In this document: positions 1-6,995 of the stretch, one piece after another
How positions within the stretch are numbered: the first letter of the stretch is position 1
Layout of the letters: each line of letters starts with the position of its first letter
From: an uncultured Prevotella sp.
GTDB taxonomy: Bacteria > Bacteroidota > Bacteroidia > Bacteroidales > Bacteroidaceae
Direction of reading: 5' to 3'
Length of the DNA: 9,518 nt
NCBI GenBank assembly: GCA_900557255.1
Contig: USSA01000112.1
Location: forward strand, 1-9,518
Notes under the pieces: generated by a model
Database searches by the model: none
What the model saw: the letters and a program-made list of their open reading frames with translations, nothing else
Told to the model about the DNA's origin: nothing
Position numbers and translations under genes: made by a program

Positions 1-17
1 AATTTCAAAATTTCGTG

Positions 18-49
18 CAAAGGTAATAAAAAACATTCAAATAACCAAA
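18..49 (-). promoter_or_regulatory. Bacteroidetes-type promoter for a gene beyond the left edge
   Basis: Read on the minus strand, a -33 TTTG (49-46) is followed after 20 nt by a -7 box TACCTTTG (25-18), matching the Bacteroidetes sigma-ABfr consensus TTTG/TAnnTTTG. Transcription would start near position 11 and run leftward out of the window. It overlaps the T-tract of the terminator at 50-74, so one transcription unit ends where the next begins. Confidence 0.6.
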
Positions 50-74
50 TAAAAATTGAGCGTTATGACGCTCA
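50..74 (-). terminator. Intrinsic terminator after the AlbA_2/ATPase gene
   Basis: A perfect 7-bp stem with a 4-nt loop (TGAGCGT-TATG-ACGCTCA, 57-74) is followed on the minus strand by AATTTTTATTT. It lies about 150 nt downstream of the ATPase gene at 222, and I see no other gene between them. The plus-strand side has only a weak T-rich stretch, so it acts best leftward. Confidence 0.55.
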
Positions 75-221
75 CTTTAATTTAATGTTTATTATATATA
101 CATGTGATGTTTTTAACAGATTAAAAGGATAGATGATGCCCCAAAGTGCATAATCGCCTATTTTATGCTATTTCGACCCCTTCCTTTTCTACGTTCCTGG
201 CGAAGGGTGTATTTCCTTGAA

Positions 222-1766
222 CTATTTGGCACAATAGGTACGATTACGATTGGCACCAAGAGGAAGGATTTTCCCTTCTTCTGTTAACTGATTAAGATAC
301 CATTTGGTCTGAGATATCTGTAGTCCAACACAAGAAGCAATATCAGTTGATTTACAATTAGGATGACTAACTATATAATCAAAAATAGATTTTTTCATTA
401 TATCACCTATTTTATCGCCGGATTTCTGTGTTATCACCGGATTTTCTATAGTTTTATCGCCGGATTTCTGAGTTATCGCCGGATTTTCTATAGTTTTATC
501 GCCGGTAAAAGTTGGAATAAATAACGTCATTTCAACCCTGTCAGGATGAGTTACTTCTCTTAATGAAGGTAATTGTTTCCAGCCATTATCCTTCCAGCCC
601 TTTGCTATCACGCCAGCCCCACTTCCTCTTTTTTCACCAACGCCAATAAATACGAACATTTTTTGGATAAGCGGATTGCGACAGATACTATGCCCACCTT
701 CCTCAAATTCCTCCTTGCTTACCAGCATCGTACCAGGATTCGACAATACAATCTTATCGAAAAAACGATCCACAGTAATATTCCCCATTACAGTATAAGC
801 ACAATGAATAATGCTATTTGCAAATGCTTCTCTCAATGCAGTATGAGCCGTAGTAGTATCTATTCTCATTTGTTTTTCATCCAATCGAAAAGGAACAGGA
901 AGAGCATGTTGTAACATCGGCAATACTCTAGTATAAAACTGAAAGATATTTGCCTCCCACGTACCATCAGGATATACACGATTACTCCAACGTATTTGAG
1001 GTATAATGCTCAGACGCTCACGATAATCAGGAAAGAAATAAGGACAACACTCTGGATCTGTAATGCTATTGGTTTTACCAAACATCAACATTCCGGCAAC
1101 TGTGAAACCTTCCGTAGAAGTTGCTCTATCCTTACGATAAGCACCAATATGCTCCATAAAAGCCATATCTTCTTCCTCGTTCCAAGGATGGTTCTCGTGA
1201 AGGAAATTGTAAAGACGACGATATTGGTGTAATGAAGGCAAATCTATATCGTCAAGACTATAGCCTCGCAATATTCTTGAATCTACACTTGACCGCAAAC
1301 TATTGGCATCAGAAATCATCTGCTTAACATCGTCATCTGTGCATACATAATCCCCCTCATGACGACGGCGATAGGTGTTACCAAAGGGATTAAGCGTAAG
1401 ATAAACAGGACGCAGATTGTATGGGGCACGAGGTATATGAAACACCAGAAGGTAACTTCCACCATCTGTTTGATATTCTTCCACATCACTCTCTACAAGC
1501 AAAGGTATACTTACACATGCTTTATTATGTGCTTCATCCCAAAACTTTTTGCGATAATCTGTAATTTGCTTCTCTGTCAAACCATCGGGCACAAAACCCC
1601 CATTCTTTTCCTTAACCCCCAACACCAAATAACCACCATCGGTATTGGCAAATGCAGAAAAAGAACTCCAAAAGGATTGAGGAAAACCTCCCTTAGCAGA
1701 CTTATATTCTACCTCGGCACCTTCCTTCAATTGCAATCTGGTTTGTAATTGCTCCTTTATATTCAT
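222..1766 (-). CDS. AlbA_2 (Schlafen-like) / GHKL-type ATPase / winged-helix protein
   Basis: This 514-residue protein has the layout of the COG2865-type putative transcriptional regulators. An AlbA_2 domain lies at about 13-135 (EVEYKSA, SAFANTDGGYLVLGV). A GHKL/HATPase-like domain lies at about 300-415, with N-box REAFANSIIHCAY (312-324), LSNPG (341-345) and G-box EKRGSG (378-383). A 14-residue tandem repeat linker follows (422-449), then a C-terminal winged helix (about 454-505). It is probably a DNA- or RNA-binding cytoplasmic regulator, possibly tied to the neighbouring defence genes, but no target can be read from sequence. The frame is open up to 1844. I prefer ATG at 1766 because the AlbA_2 domain begins just after it. 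A GGAGGA at 1781-1786 lies 14 nt upstream, so the in-frame TTG at 1772, only 8 nt from it, is an alternative start. It follows the 41-residue ORF by 22 nt, probably in one transcript. Confidence 0.85.
   Translation of the reverse strand: MNIKEQLQTRLQLKEGAEVEYKSAKGGFPQSFWSSFSAFANTDGGYLVLGVKEKNGGFVPDGLTEKQITDYRKKFWDEAHNKACVSIPLLVESDVEEYQTDGGSYLLVFHIPRAPYNLRPVYLTLNPFGNTYRRRHEGDYVCTDDDVKQMISDANSLRSSVDSRILRGYSLDDIDLPSLHQYRRLYNFLHENHPWNEEEDMAFMEHIGAYRKDRATSTEGFTVAGMLMFGKTNSITDPECCPYFFPDYRERLSIIPQIRWSNRVYPDGTWEANIFQFYTRVLPMLQHALPVPFRLDEKQMRIDTTTAHTALREAFANSIIHCAYTVMGNITVDRFFDKIVLSNPGTMLVSKEEFEEGGHSICRNPLIQKMFVFIGVGEKRGSGAGVIAKGWKDNGWKQLPSLREVTHPDRVEMTLFIPTFTGDKTIENPAITQKSGDKTIENPVITQKSGDKIGDIMKKSIFDYIVSHPNCKSTDIASCVGLQISQTKWYLNQLTEEGKILPLGANRNRTYCAK
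411..505 (-). repeat. 42-bp in-frame tandem repeat in the ATPase linker
   Basis: Two nearly identical 42-bp units plus a partial third encode GDKTIENPAITQKS, GDKTIENPVITQKS and GDKI. Inside each unit the core TATCgCCGG recurs at 413, 432, 455, 474 and 497, with spacing alternating 19 and 23 bp, so each unit itself arose from a shorter duplication. The unit length is a multiple of three, so copy-number change would lengthen or shorten the linker between the ATPase and the winged helix without breaking the frame. Confidence 0.9.
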
Positions 1767-1788
1767 AACCAATAAATTTATCCTCCGT

Positions 1789-1914
1789 TTAATTAAATAA
1801 ATTTCGAGCATCAGGAAGTTCGGCTCCTGAAACTTCTGCCTCACGGAGTTCTTTAAAAGCCTGTGTCAGACTTTCCTTCACTACCATCTGATTATCTATT
1901 GTTAATATTGCCAT
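1789..1914 (-). CDS. 41-residue protein of unknown function upstream of the ATPase
   Basis: A short ORF begins MAILTIDNQMVVKESL and ends DARNLFN before a TAA. It is supported by context: a strong Shine-Dalgarno (AAAGGAG, 6 nt from ATG) and a consensus promoter about 30 nt upstream. Its stop codon is 2 nt from the GGAGGA that serves the ATPase gene. It is soluble, acidic and predicted helical in the middle (VKESLTQAFKELREAE). I do not recognise a family with certainty. The start is reminiscent of small Bacteroidetes antitoxins in which a similar amphipathic helix precedes a longer tail, so it could be a truncated antitoxin, or a leader peptide coupling translation to the ATPase. Function unassigned. 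Confidence 0.6.
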   Translation of the reverse strand: MAILTIDNQMVVKESLTQAFKELREAEVSGAELPDARNLFN

Positions 1915-1943
1915 AATCTTCTCCTTTAATTAAATATCTCCCA

Positions 1944-1975
1944 CAAAAGTACACTTTTTCTCTGAAAGCGCCAAA
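1944..1975 (-). promoter_or_regulatory. Promoter of the 41-residue ORF / ATPase unit
   Basis: On the minus strand a -33 TTTG (1975-1972) and a -7 box TACTTTTG (1951-1944) are separated by exactly 20 nt, a full match to the Bacteroidetes consensus. The expected start near 1937 gives a leader of about 23 nt with a good ribosome-binding site. It makes this unit independent of the mcrBC operon, which terminates just upstream. Confidence 0.75.
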
Positions 1976-2027
1976 TTATATCTGGAAAATATGCGAAAAA
2001 AAAGTCTTTTTGTAAGATAAAAGGGAA

Positions 2028-2071
2028 ACTCAAGCCAGTCAGGTGGCAAAGAACACCTGAAGGACTTGAGT
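2028..2071 (-). terminator. Terminator hairpin of the MNT-HEPN-mcrBC operon
   Basis: Nested arms ACTCAAG/CTTGAGT (2028-2034/2065-2071) and TCAGGTG/CACCTGA, separated by a small internal mismatch loop, form a 44-nt hairpin just downstream of the mcrC stop codon. On the minus strand it is followed by TTTCCCTTTTATC rather than a clean T-run, so termination may be imperfect. Confidence 0.6.
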
Positions 2072-2076
2072 ACCTG

Positions 2077-3816
2077 CTATTTTTTCTCTTCATCATCCGA
2101 TAAGGCAAATCCCTCTATATAGAATTTCTCCGTAACATCGTTTATGATAGCTTCTTTCTGCTCCTCGTTGGAGTCTTCTTTCTCGAACGCAAGTATCAGA
2201 TAATCATTGGATTTCGTTGGCGAGAATATCTTGCCGATAAGCTTTCTGAAATTCCGGCTGACGAATTCTTCTACTTGCGTATCTTCTTTCGGCGTGAGGC
2301 GATAGAAGTCGTATCTTTCGTCCAGCATCTTCTGGATTTCATCACGGAACATCTTGCGAACCCGGTTTTTCCAGGCGAATTTCTGGTGCTCGTTATGACG
2401 GGCATACAGAGATACTACATAGAGAAAGTTGACATCGTAGTGGAAGACGAGAAGGGTGTCGCGGTCGAACAGGCGGTCGTTGAAATGCTGGGTGTTGAAG
2501 CACTTCTTTTCCCTGTCGGTTGACGAAATCTGGTCTGAGAAAGAGAGATTCTCTGCCATCTTTGCGCTGATGAAGAAGTTCGGAATGATGTTGTAGCCTT
2601 CCGTCAGGTCATCGCGAAGCTTGGGTACGTTGCCAAAATTACGCTTGTCGTATTGCAGTTCTTCATCGTCCTTATCGTCGTTCATAAAGAGGTTCAGGTT
2701 CCACTGGATGATGTTCCTGGCGTACGTAAACTGCTTATACACAGATTCCTTTCCGATGGAATGACCTAACTTGTAATACTTGCTGTCGCCGATGTAATAA
2801 ACTGGCTCCTGATTTCTTGTTGTAATCAGATTCTGGTAGCTGTACAGATGGTCTATGCGCTTGCCGTCAGCCTGTTCTTTCAGTCCGGCTGGAATGTTCT
2901 TCTCGCCTAGAAGTTCATCAATAATGGCCTCGAAAACAATATTGAAATTCTTAACCAGAAGATACTCCTTGCGCTCCTGCTGGATGTTCATGCGCTTGGC
3001 ATTGTCAAAGAAATCGTAGCATAGTTGCCAGAGGTGTAAAGCCTTGTCTGAGAAGTATTTATACTTAATCTGGAGCAGTCTGGTCTTTCCTAATCCATCC
3101 AGATAGGTCTTGAAACGATAGCCTGTTATCAGCTGGAAATTGCAGTTGATATGATTGGCAAAGCCGTATCTTTCGCTGATATAATTCAGGATGGAATAGA
3201 AGATAATCAGGAGTTCTTCATCAAAATTGATCTGCTTTTTCCTGTTGACAGGATGGGGATAAACAGGGCTGTTTTTGCTGATGATGGCTCTCGTTGTGGC
3301 TATGGTCTTTGACCAGTGAATGCGGTTGTAACCGGAATGGATGTTCTTCAGGATGAAGAAGATGAAATCCTGGTTATGCTTGTTGAAGTCGATGAGAGCC
3401 AGCAGAACATCGAGGAATGTGTTGTTGATTTGTCTGTTACTTTTACCGAGGCACGCTATTTTCTGGTGATAGACAATGCCGTTTCTGGTGGTATTGTTGT
3501 AAACCTCGATGGTGCGGTAAATCCAGACAGAGAACTCATAGATGAAGTCTTTTTCCTGTTGAGAGAGTGGGTTGTTCTGGTTCAGGTTGACGATGGTTTC
3601 CGGGGCGTATTTGCCGAATACTCTTTCGCCCTCTGGGGTGTCTTCGAGCAGTACTTTCGGCAAAATGAAGACGCAATCGTTGAGCTGGGTATTGTAGTAA
3701 TACCCAACGTAGTTGATGCTGACGTTGCCATCAATGTCCTGCATGGCGTCGATGCCGTGCAGGACATCCCTAATCTGTTCAGCCTGATACTGATGTTCTT
3801 CTATGAGGATTCTCAT
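2077..3816 (-). CDS. mcrC: McrC-like PD-(D/E)XK nuclease subunit of a type IV restriction system
   Basis: This 579-residue protein is the expected DNA-cleaving partner of the McrB-type motor encoded 7 nt upstream. McrC proteins bind the McrB ring, stimulate its NTPase and cut DNA with a PD-(D/E)XK core. The core is visible as FEAIIDELL (295-303), KRID (319-322, metal-ligand Asp322) and YIGDSKYYK (341-349, Asp344-Ser-Lys346). At 579 residues it is much longer than E. coli McrC (about 350). About 290 residues lie before the core and 230 after it, with a basic, helical stretch at 480-530. The long N-terminal part probably contacts the McrB ring. ATG at 3816 has only a weak AAAGA upstream, suggesting translational coupling to mcrB. 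Residues 17-28 are encoded by a near-perfect inverted repeat. It could equally be called a LlaJI-like restriction subunit. Confidence 0.8.
   Translation of the reverse strand: MRILIEEHQYQAEQIRDVLHGIDAMQDIDGNVSINYVGYYYNTQLNDCVFILPKVLLEDTPEGERVFGKYAPETIVNLNQNNPLSQQEKDFIYEFSVWIYRTIEVYNNTTRNGIVYHQKIACLGKSNRQINNTFLDVLLALIDFNKHNQDFIFFILKNIHSGYNRIHWSKTIATTRAIISKNSPVYPHPVNRKKQINFDEELLIIFYSILNYISERYGFANHINCNFQLITGYRFKTYLDGLGKTRLLQIKYKYFSDKALHLWQLCYDFFDNAKRMNIQQERKEYLLVKNFNIVFEAIIDELLGEKNIPAGLKEQADGKRIDHLYSYQNLITTRNQEPVYYIGDSKYYKLGHSIGKESVYKQFTYARNIIQWNLNLFMNDDKDDEELQYDKRNFGNVPKLRDDLTEGYNIIPNFFISAKMAENLSFSDQISSTDREKKCFNTQHFNDRLFDRDTLLVFHYDVNFLYVVSLYARHNEHQKFAWKNRVRKMFRDEIQKMLDERYDFYRLTPKEDTQVEEFVSRNFRKLIGKIFSPTKSNDYLILAFEKEDSNEEQKEAIINDVTEKFYIEGFALSDDEEKK
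3734..3767 (-). repeat. Inverted repeat at the start of mcrC
   Basis: Arms ATGTCCTGCA (3734-3743) and TGCAGGACAT (3758-3767) are perfect complements. The stem continues with one mismatch and then GGC/GCC around a 6-nt loop, about 13 pairs over 34 nt. It lies 50-83 nt inside the mcrC coding sequence, where an mRNA hairpin could slow ribosomes or RNase. Confidence 0.8.
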
Positions 3817-3823
3817 AATGTCT

Positions 3824-5650
3824 TTATTTTGTTGGTTCTACTGTCCAGCCTTGTTCTTTTGCAAATTGGATAATAGAATCAATGTTTGTTATATTCCACC
3901 AATTGCTTACATAGAACTCGACTCCATCTGACGAATAGAATTTTCTATCTTTTTTATAAAAGCCATAGGCTTTTTGCTTGTAACTTTCTGCAGCGTTTTC
4001 TATTTCCTGTCGTGTGACGATTAATCCTATGAGCTTCAGTTTCTTTCCTAGCATCGAGTCTGGAAAGGTTTCTTTGATTTCAGAATATTCCATCTCGGAA
4101 TGTTCCTTCAGATATTGTTTTATAATGGAAATACCTAAGTCACTTTTACCAAGCGGTTCAGAGCCATTAAATTTGTATTTTGTATCATCGTTTCCTTTAG
4201 TTTCGTTGCTGCTTGGGGCAGCATCAATTTCCTCCTCTTCTTTATTAAAAGAAGCCTTTTCCACTCCCAGATTCTCCAAGAACTGCTTAACGATAGCTAT
4301 ATCAACGTTAGTTTTGCCGTTCTTATCCTCATAGAATCGGTCGAAAGACAGAATCTTGCCTTCTTCATTCTGAAAGTCCTTATCATCGAAACCATAGTCC
4401 TTGAACACATCATTCCAGAGATAGAAGATAACCTTACTAACGAATAAATCGGCATCGATTTCGCCATCCTTTGCCTTGCAGAAGAAATAGCCGAGTTTCT
4501 TGTCTTCTGAATTGGTAAGTGAACCAATCAGCTTATTAACCATGCTAATGAATGACCACCAATTGTATTGCTTGTCTCCCGTGTTGATGTACCAGTTGAG
4601 TTTAGCATTGGTTTCTTTGTCACGACCTTCGCGAATAGGCACATACTTCCAATCCCAGCGGCGCTTAAAGGCTGAGTCAATAGGGAAGAGACTCTGGTCG
4701 CTGGTGTTCATTGTAGCCCAAATATAGAGGTTTGAAGGCAGAACAAGGCGCTCTCCCTTCATGATGAGGTTTACCATATTGGCTTCGCCATAGAGCTGGT
4801 TGATTTCGTCTTTATTCGTAATCTCCCATCCCGCAAATTCCTTTTCGAGATACTTCTGCATATCCTTGTCTGCTACGATAGGATAATCAGAAAAGCCATA
4901 TTCGTTGCGATCGAGCAATTGGAACAGGTCACCAAAGATTTGGGCACAATTGCCTCGGTTTATTTCTTCGATAATAAGAAATTGCTTCTTGCTGGAGCCT
5001 AGTTTCTTCCACGCTTTCACATAGGCTTCGAGAAAAGCCTGAGGAATGAACTTGTAGGCAATTCTTTCTTCCTTTACGACTTCATTCGTTTCTTCATCGA
5101 TTACCCTTTTGCCATTACAATCTCGGAGTACAACTTCTTCTGTGATAGGTTTGTAGGTGCCTACAAAAGAGGCGTAATCAGAGTCTGGATGGAATGTTGT
5201 ACGAATCACGCTCTCTCCGAAAGTCAAGTCCTTGATGGTCTTTGATTTGCCTGTGCCAGGAGCACCATAGTAAATCTGCTGAAGGCCTGTAGTCTTAAGC
5301 AAATGGTTTTCTGCACGAGAAGATTCTGCTGGATTCCCTTTTCTGACGAGTTCGTTCTTTGGGTCAAGAACCATCTTAGCCATCGCTGTCAATGTAGCGT
5401 TGTAGCCATATTCATATTTATCAATGTCAGACAGTTCTTTGAGTTCTACTCTGGCATCCTCAGCCTTTTTATCAGGGTTCTTTCTATAGTAGTCTATAAA
5501 TTCTCCCAGCAATTGCTTGGATATGGTACGAATACTAAAACTGCCTTTGCTCCCTGATTTTACCAGATAGCAAAGTCTGTCTTTATCAGCAATTATAATG
5601 CGCCCGTCAGTAGATTGGTCGCCAACCATAAGTTTATCGTAATCTTCCAT
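3824..5650 (-). CDS. mcrB: McrB-like AAA+ NTPase of a type IV restriction system
   Basis: This 608-residue AAA+ motor is expected to form a ring on DNA, recognise modified sequence and drive cleavage with McrC. The N-terminal domain (1-120) is not one I can name and would be the usual place for target recognition. The AAA+ module has Walker A GAPGTGKS (129-136), Walker B with the McrB signature FLIIEEINRGN (224-234), sensor ATMNTSDQS (312-320) and DSAFKRRW (325-332) with arginine fingers. After an acidic linker (470-490) comes an extra C-terminal module (about 500-608), ending in YVSNWWNITNIDSIIQFAKE. Similar tails occur in other restriction proteins and may bind DNA. It is longer than E. coli McrB (about 460). 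It starts 13 nt after the HEPN stop with no clear Shine-Dalgarno and ends 7 nt before mcrC. GTP versus ATP use cannot be decided here. Confidence 0.85.
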   Translation of the reverse strand: MEDYDKLMVGDQSTDGRIIIADKDRLCYLVKSGSKGSFSIRTISKQLLGEFIDYYRKNPDKKAEDARVELKELSDIDKYEYGYNATLTAMAKMVLDPKNELVRKGNPAESSRAENHLLKTTGLQQIYYGAPGTGKSKTIKDLTFGESVIRTTFHPDSDYASFVGTYKPITEEVVLRDCNGKRVIDEETNEVVKEERIAYKFIPQAFLEAYVKAWKKLGSSKKQFLIIEEINRGNCAQIFGDLFQLLDRNEYGFSDYPIVADKDMQKYLEKEFAGWEITNKDEINQLYGEANMVNLIMKGERLVLPSNLYIWATMNTSDQSLFPIDSAFKRRWDWKYVPIREGRDKETNAKLNWYINTGDKQYNWWSFISMVNKLIGSLTNSEDKKLGYFFCKAKDGEIDADLFVSKVIFYLWNDVFKDYGFDDKDFQNEEGKILSFDRFYEDKNGKTNVDIAIVKQFLENLGVEKASFNKEEEEIDAAPSSNETKGNDDTKYKFNGSEPLGKSDLGISIIKQYLKEHSEMEYSEIKETFPDSMLGKKLKLIGLIVTRQEIENAAESYKQKAYGFYKKDRKFYSSDGVEFYVSNWWNITNIDSIIQFAKEQGWTVEPTK

Positions 5651-5663
5651 GTTGTTTTGACTT

Positions 5664-6068
5664 CTATTGTTTTTCCTTGATAAGTTTGATGATGCTATTT
5701 AAAAAGTCATGAGCGGGTTGTAGCATATTTTCTACATCAGAATTACTTACATCATATTCGCAGTTATAATCAGCTTTCATTCTTAATTGTTCCATCCTGG
5801 AGAAAAATGCACCAAGTTCTTTGTCAATTTTACCTGTCTTAACGAAATTCATACCAAATACGCCTAAAGTACCAGCATGAGTATGTGCCGAAAGCCCATA
5901 ATGTATTAATAGTGCCTGAGCAGCATGGAAACAAGAATAGTAAAACCTATTAGCTGCCAAATCCCATAATCCCATAGAAAGCATTTGCTCTGCTTCTGCT
6001 ATAAATCTTTTTGCTTTTTCCAGACGAAGTTCTACTAAAGAACTTCTTTCATCGTTTGTTAGCCCCAT
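5664..6068 (-). CDS. HEPN domain protein, likely RNase toxin paired with the upstream MNT
   Basis: This 134-residue helical protein is of the COG1895 HEPN type. Visible features are LEKAKRFIAEAEQML (16-30), the core ANRFYYSCFHAAQALL (39-54) and a C-terminal helical part with QLRMKADYNCEYDVS (94-108). The R-x6-H pair Arg41...His48 fits the R-x(4-6)-H motif used by HEPN ribonucleases. HEPN/MNT pairs act as toxin-antitoxin modules in which the nucleotidyltransferase silences the HEPN RNase. Its ATG overlaps the 3' end of the MNT gene by 10 nt (ATGGGGCTAA) and has a strong Shine-Dalgarno (GGAAGGAG), a typical coupled arrangement. The next gene, mcrB, starts 13 nt later, so the pair is physically part of the restriction operon. 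Toxicity is inferred from family knowledge. Confidence 0.8.
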   Translation of the reverse strand: MGLTNDERSSLVELRLEKAKRFIAEAEQMLSMGLWDLAANRFYYSCFHAAQALLIHYGLSAHTHAGTLGVFGMNFVKTGKIDKELGAFFSRMEQLRMKADYNCEYDVSNSDVENMLQPAHDFLNSIIKLIKEKQ

Positions 6069-6385
6069 AAACTTACTCCTTCCTTTTCAACATTTTTATA
6101 AAATGGTGTAATCTTATATTTCTGCCACTCCTTAGCGGAATACATTACTGGGTTTATTTCTTTTCCTAAATCCCAACCTAGTTCGGTAAGAGGATAGGTA
6201 ACTTTGTCATAATCAGAAGGAAGAAGCTGTTCCTTGTCTAAGATAACAAGAATGTCCCAGTCGCTATCATCTCTAGCGGTACCTCTAGCTTGTGAGCCAA
6301 AAAGTATCGCTTTCCCGTATGGTGGCATATTTTTTGCCAGGCATTCACGGATGGCTGTCAATGTAAGTTCTTGTTCCTTCTTCAT
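6059..6385 (-). CDS. Minimal nucleotidyltransferase (MNT), likely antitoxin of the HEPN partner
   Basis: This 108-residue protein is of the polymerase-beta nucleotidyltransferase superfamily. LFGSQARGTARDDSDWDILV (28-47) carries the defining G-S-x10-D-x-D motif, with metal-binding Asp42 and Asp44. MntA-type members transfer AMP to a tyrosine of their HEPN partner and so inactivate it. This protein is single-domain and intact, so activity is plausible. The ATG at 6385 gives the usual 25-30 residues before the GS motif; the next Met (Met20) would leave too little of the first helix. The -7 box of the operon promoter ends only 4 nt upstream of this ATG, leaving no room for a leader or Shine-Dalgarno. 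It is the first gene of the MNT-HEPN-mcrB-mcrC operon. Confidence 0.85.
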   Translation of the reverse strand: MKKEQELTLTAIRECLAKNMPPYGKAILFGSQARGTARDDSDWDILVILDKEQLLPSDYDKVTYPLTELGWDLGKEINPVMYSAKEWQKYKITPFYKNVEKEGVSLWG

Positions 6386-6389
6386 ATTG

Positions 6390-6420
6390 CAAAGATAAAA
6401 TAAAAACCTGAAACTACCAA
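6390..6420 (-). promoter_or_regulatory. Promoter of the MNT-HEPN-mcrBC operon, apparently giving a leaderless mRNA
   Basis: On the minus strand a -33 TTG (6420-6418) and a -7 box TATCTTTG (6397-6390) are 20 nt apart. Since transcription normally starts about 6-8 nt beyond the -7 box, the mRNA 5' end would fall at about 6382-6385, on or next to the MNT start codon (6385-6383). Confidence 0.65.
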
Positions 6421-6498
6421 GTAAAAACCTTCTTTTTTATGAATTATTACACGATTTATGAGAAATTACTGATAAGCTTATATTTCCTTTGCCATTTT

Positions 6499-6585
6499 TT
6501 TTTCTGCAAAAATAAGCAATATTTCTCTTTTCTGCAAGTTTTTGGGCTTTTTCTTTTGTGTTTTCATGAGAAAAGATTAATTTTG
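6499..6585 (+). promoter_or_regulatory. Duplicated promoter region, copy 1
   Basis: An 87-bp stretch aligns without gaps to 9413-9499; 6518-6566 is identical over 49 bp. It ends in a consensus promoter, -33 TTTG (6555-6558), 19-nt spacer, -7 TAATTTTG (6578-6585). Transcription would start near 6592, about 50 nt before the ATG of the Rpn-type remnant. The interval 6421-6498 before it shows no further feature to me. Confidence 0.75.
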
Positions 6586-6641
6586 CCAATGAATGGTGTT
6601 AATTGATATAAGAATTGTTTCTTTTAATAGAATTAAATAAT

Positions 6642-6914
6642 ATGAGTATATTGGACAAAATACCTTCTTTGGCAGAAAATGAACTCTTCCAGAAACTTGC
6701 TGCGATAGAGGACATTACTGCACTCTGCAAGGAAGATCAAGAGAAATATGATGATGCAATCAAGGTGATGCGTGACCATATTGCAGCTTATAAAGGAGCT
6801 ATCATAGAGGCTAAAATTGAAGTAGCTAAGAATATGCTGATGGAAAACGAGCCTATTGATAAAATTGCAAGATATACAGGGCTTGCCAAGGAGGATATTT
6901 TAAAACTCAACTAA
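6642..6914 (+). CDS. C-terminal remnant of an Rpn / PD-(D/E)XK transposase-like protein
   Basis: The 90 residues resemble only the C-terminal tail of Rpn-type recombination-promoting nucleases (COG5464, often annotated as PD-(D/E)XK nuclease family transposase, about 300 residues). Recognisable parts are LFQKLAAIEDITALCKEDQE (about 14-33), the central helical AKIEVAKNML and the terminal IARYTGLAKEDILKL helix-turn-helix-like end. The nuclease domain is entirely missing. Yet there is a proper ATG, no stop inside, and a strong promoter with a 50-nt leader upstream. Either an internal deletion fused the original promoter and start to the tail, or small tail-only proteins are maintained in their own right. 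The ATG at 6642 is preferred over an in-frame TTG at 6615. No Shine-Dalgarno is visible, which is common in this phylum. Function unknown. Confidence 0.6.
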   Translation: MSILDKIPSLAENELFQKLAAIEDITALCKEDQEKYDDAIKVMRDHIAAYKGAIIEAKIEVAKNMLMENEPIDKIARYTGLAKEDILKLN

Positions 6915-6995
6915 TATTTGAACGATGTTGCTGGTAAGAGTGACCTCGTTTTTATTTCTAAGTTACGTTAAAAGAAGTCTTTGTAAATAAAGAGT

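Noticed and set aside
411..505. CRISPR array
   Set aside because: Period is 42 bp with no variable spacers, and it is in frame inside a protein linker.
1767..1844. N-terminal extension of the ATPase from an upstream ATG
   Set aside because: The 26 extra residues precede the AlbA_2 domain, overlap the 41-residue ORF in another frame and lack a ribosome-binding site.
3316..3873. 185-codon open frame on the plus strand
   Set aside because: It lies wholly antisense to mcrC and the mcrB end, is rich in low-complexity Val/Glu, and has no family resemblance; it is a shadow of mcrC codon use.
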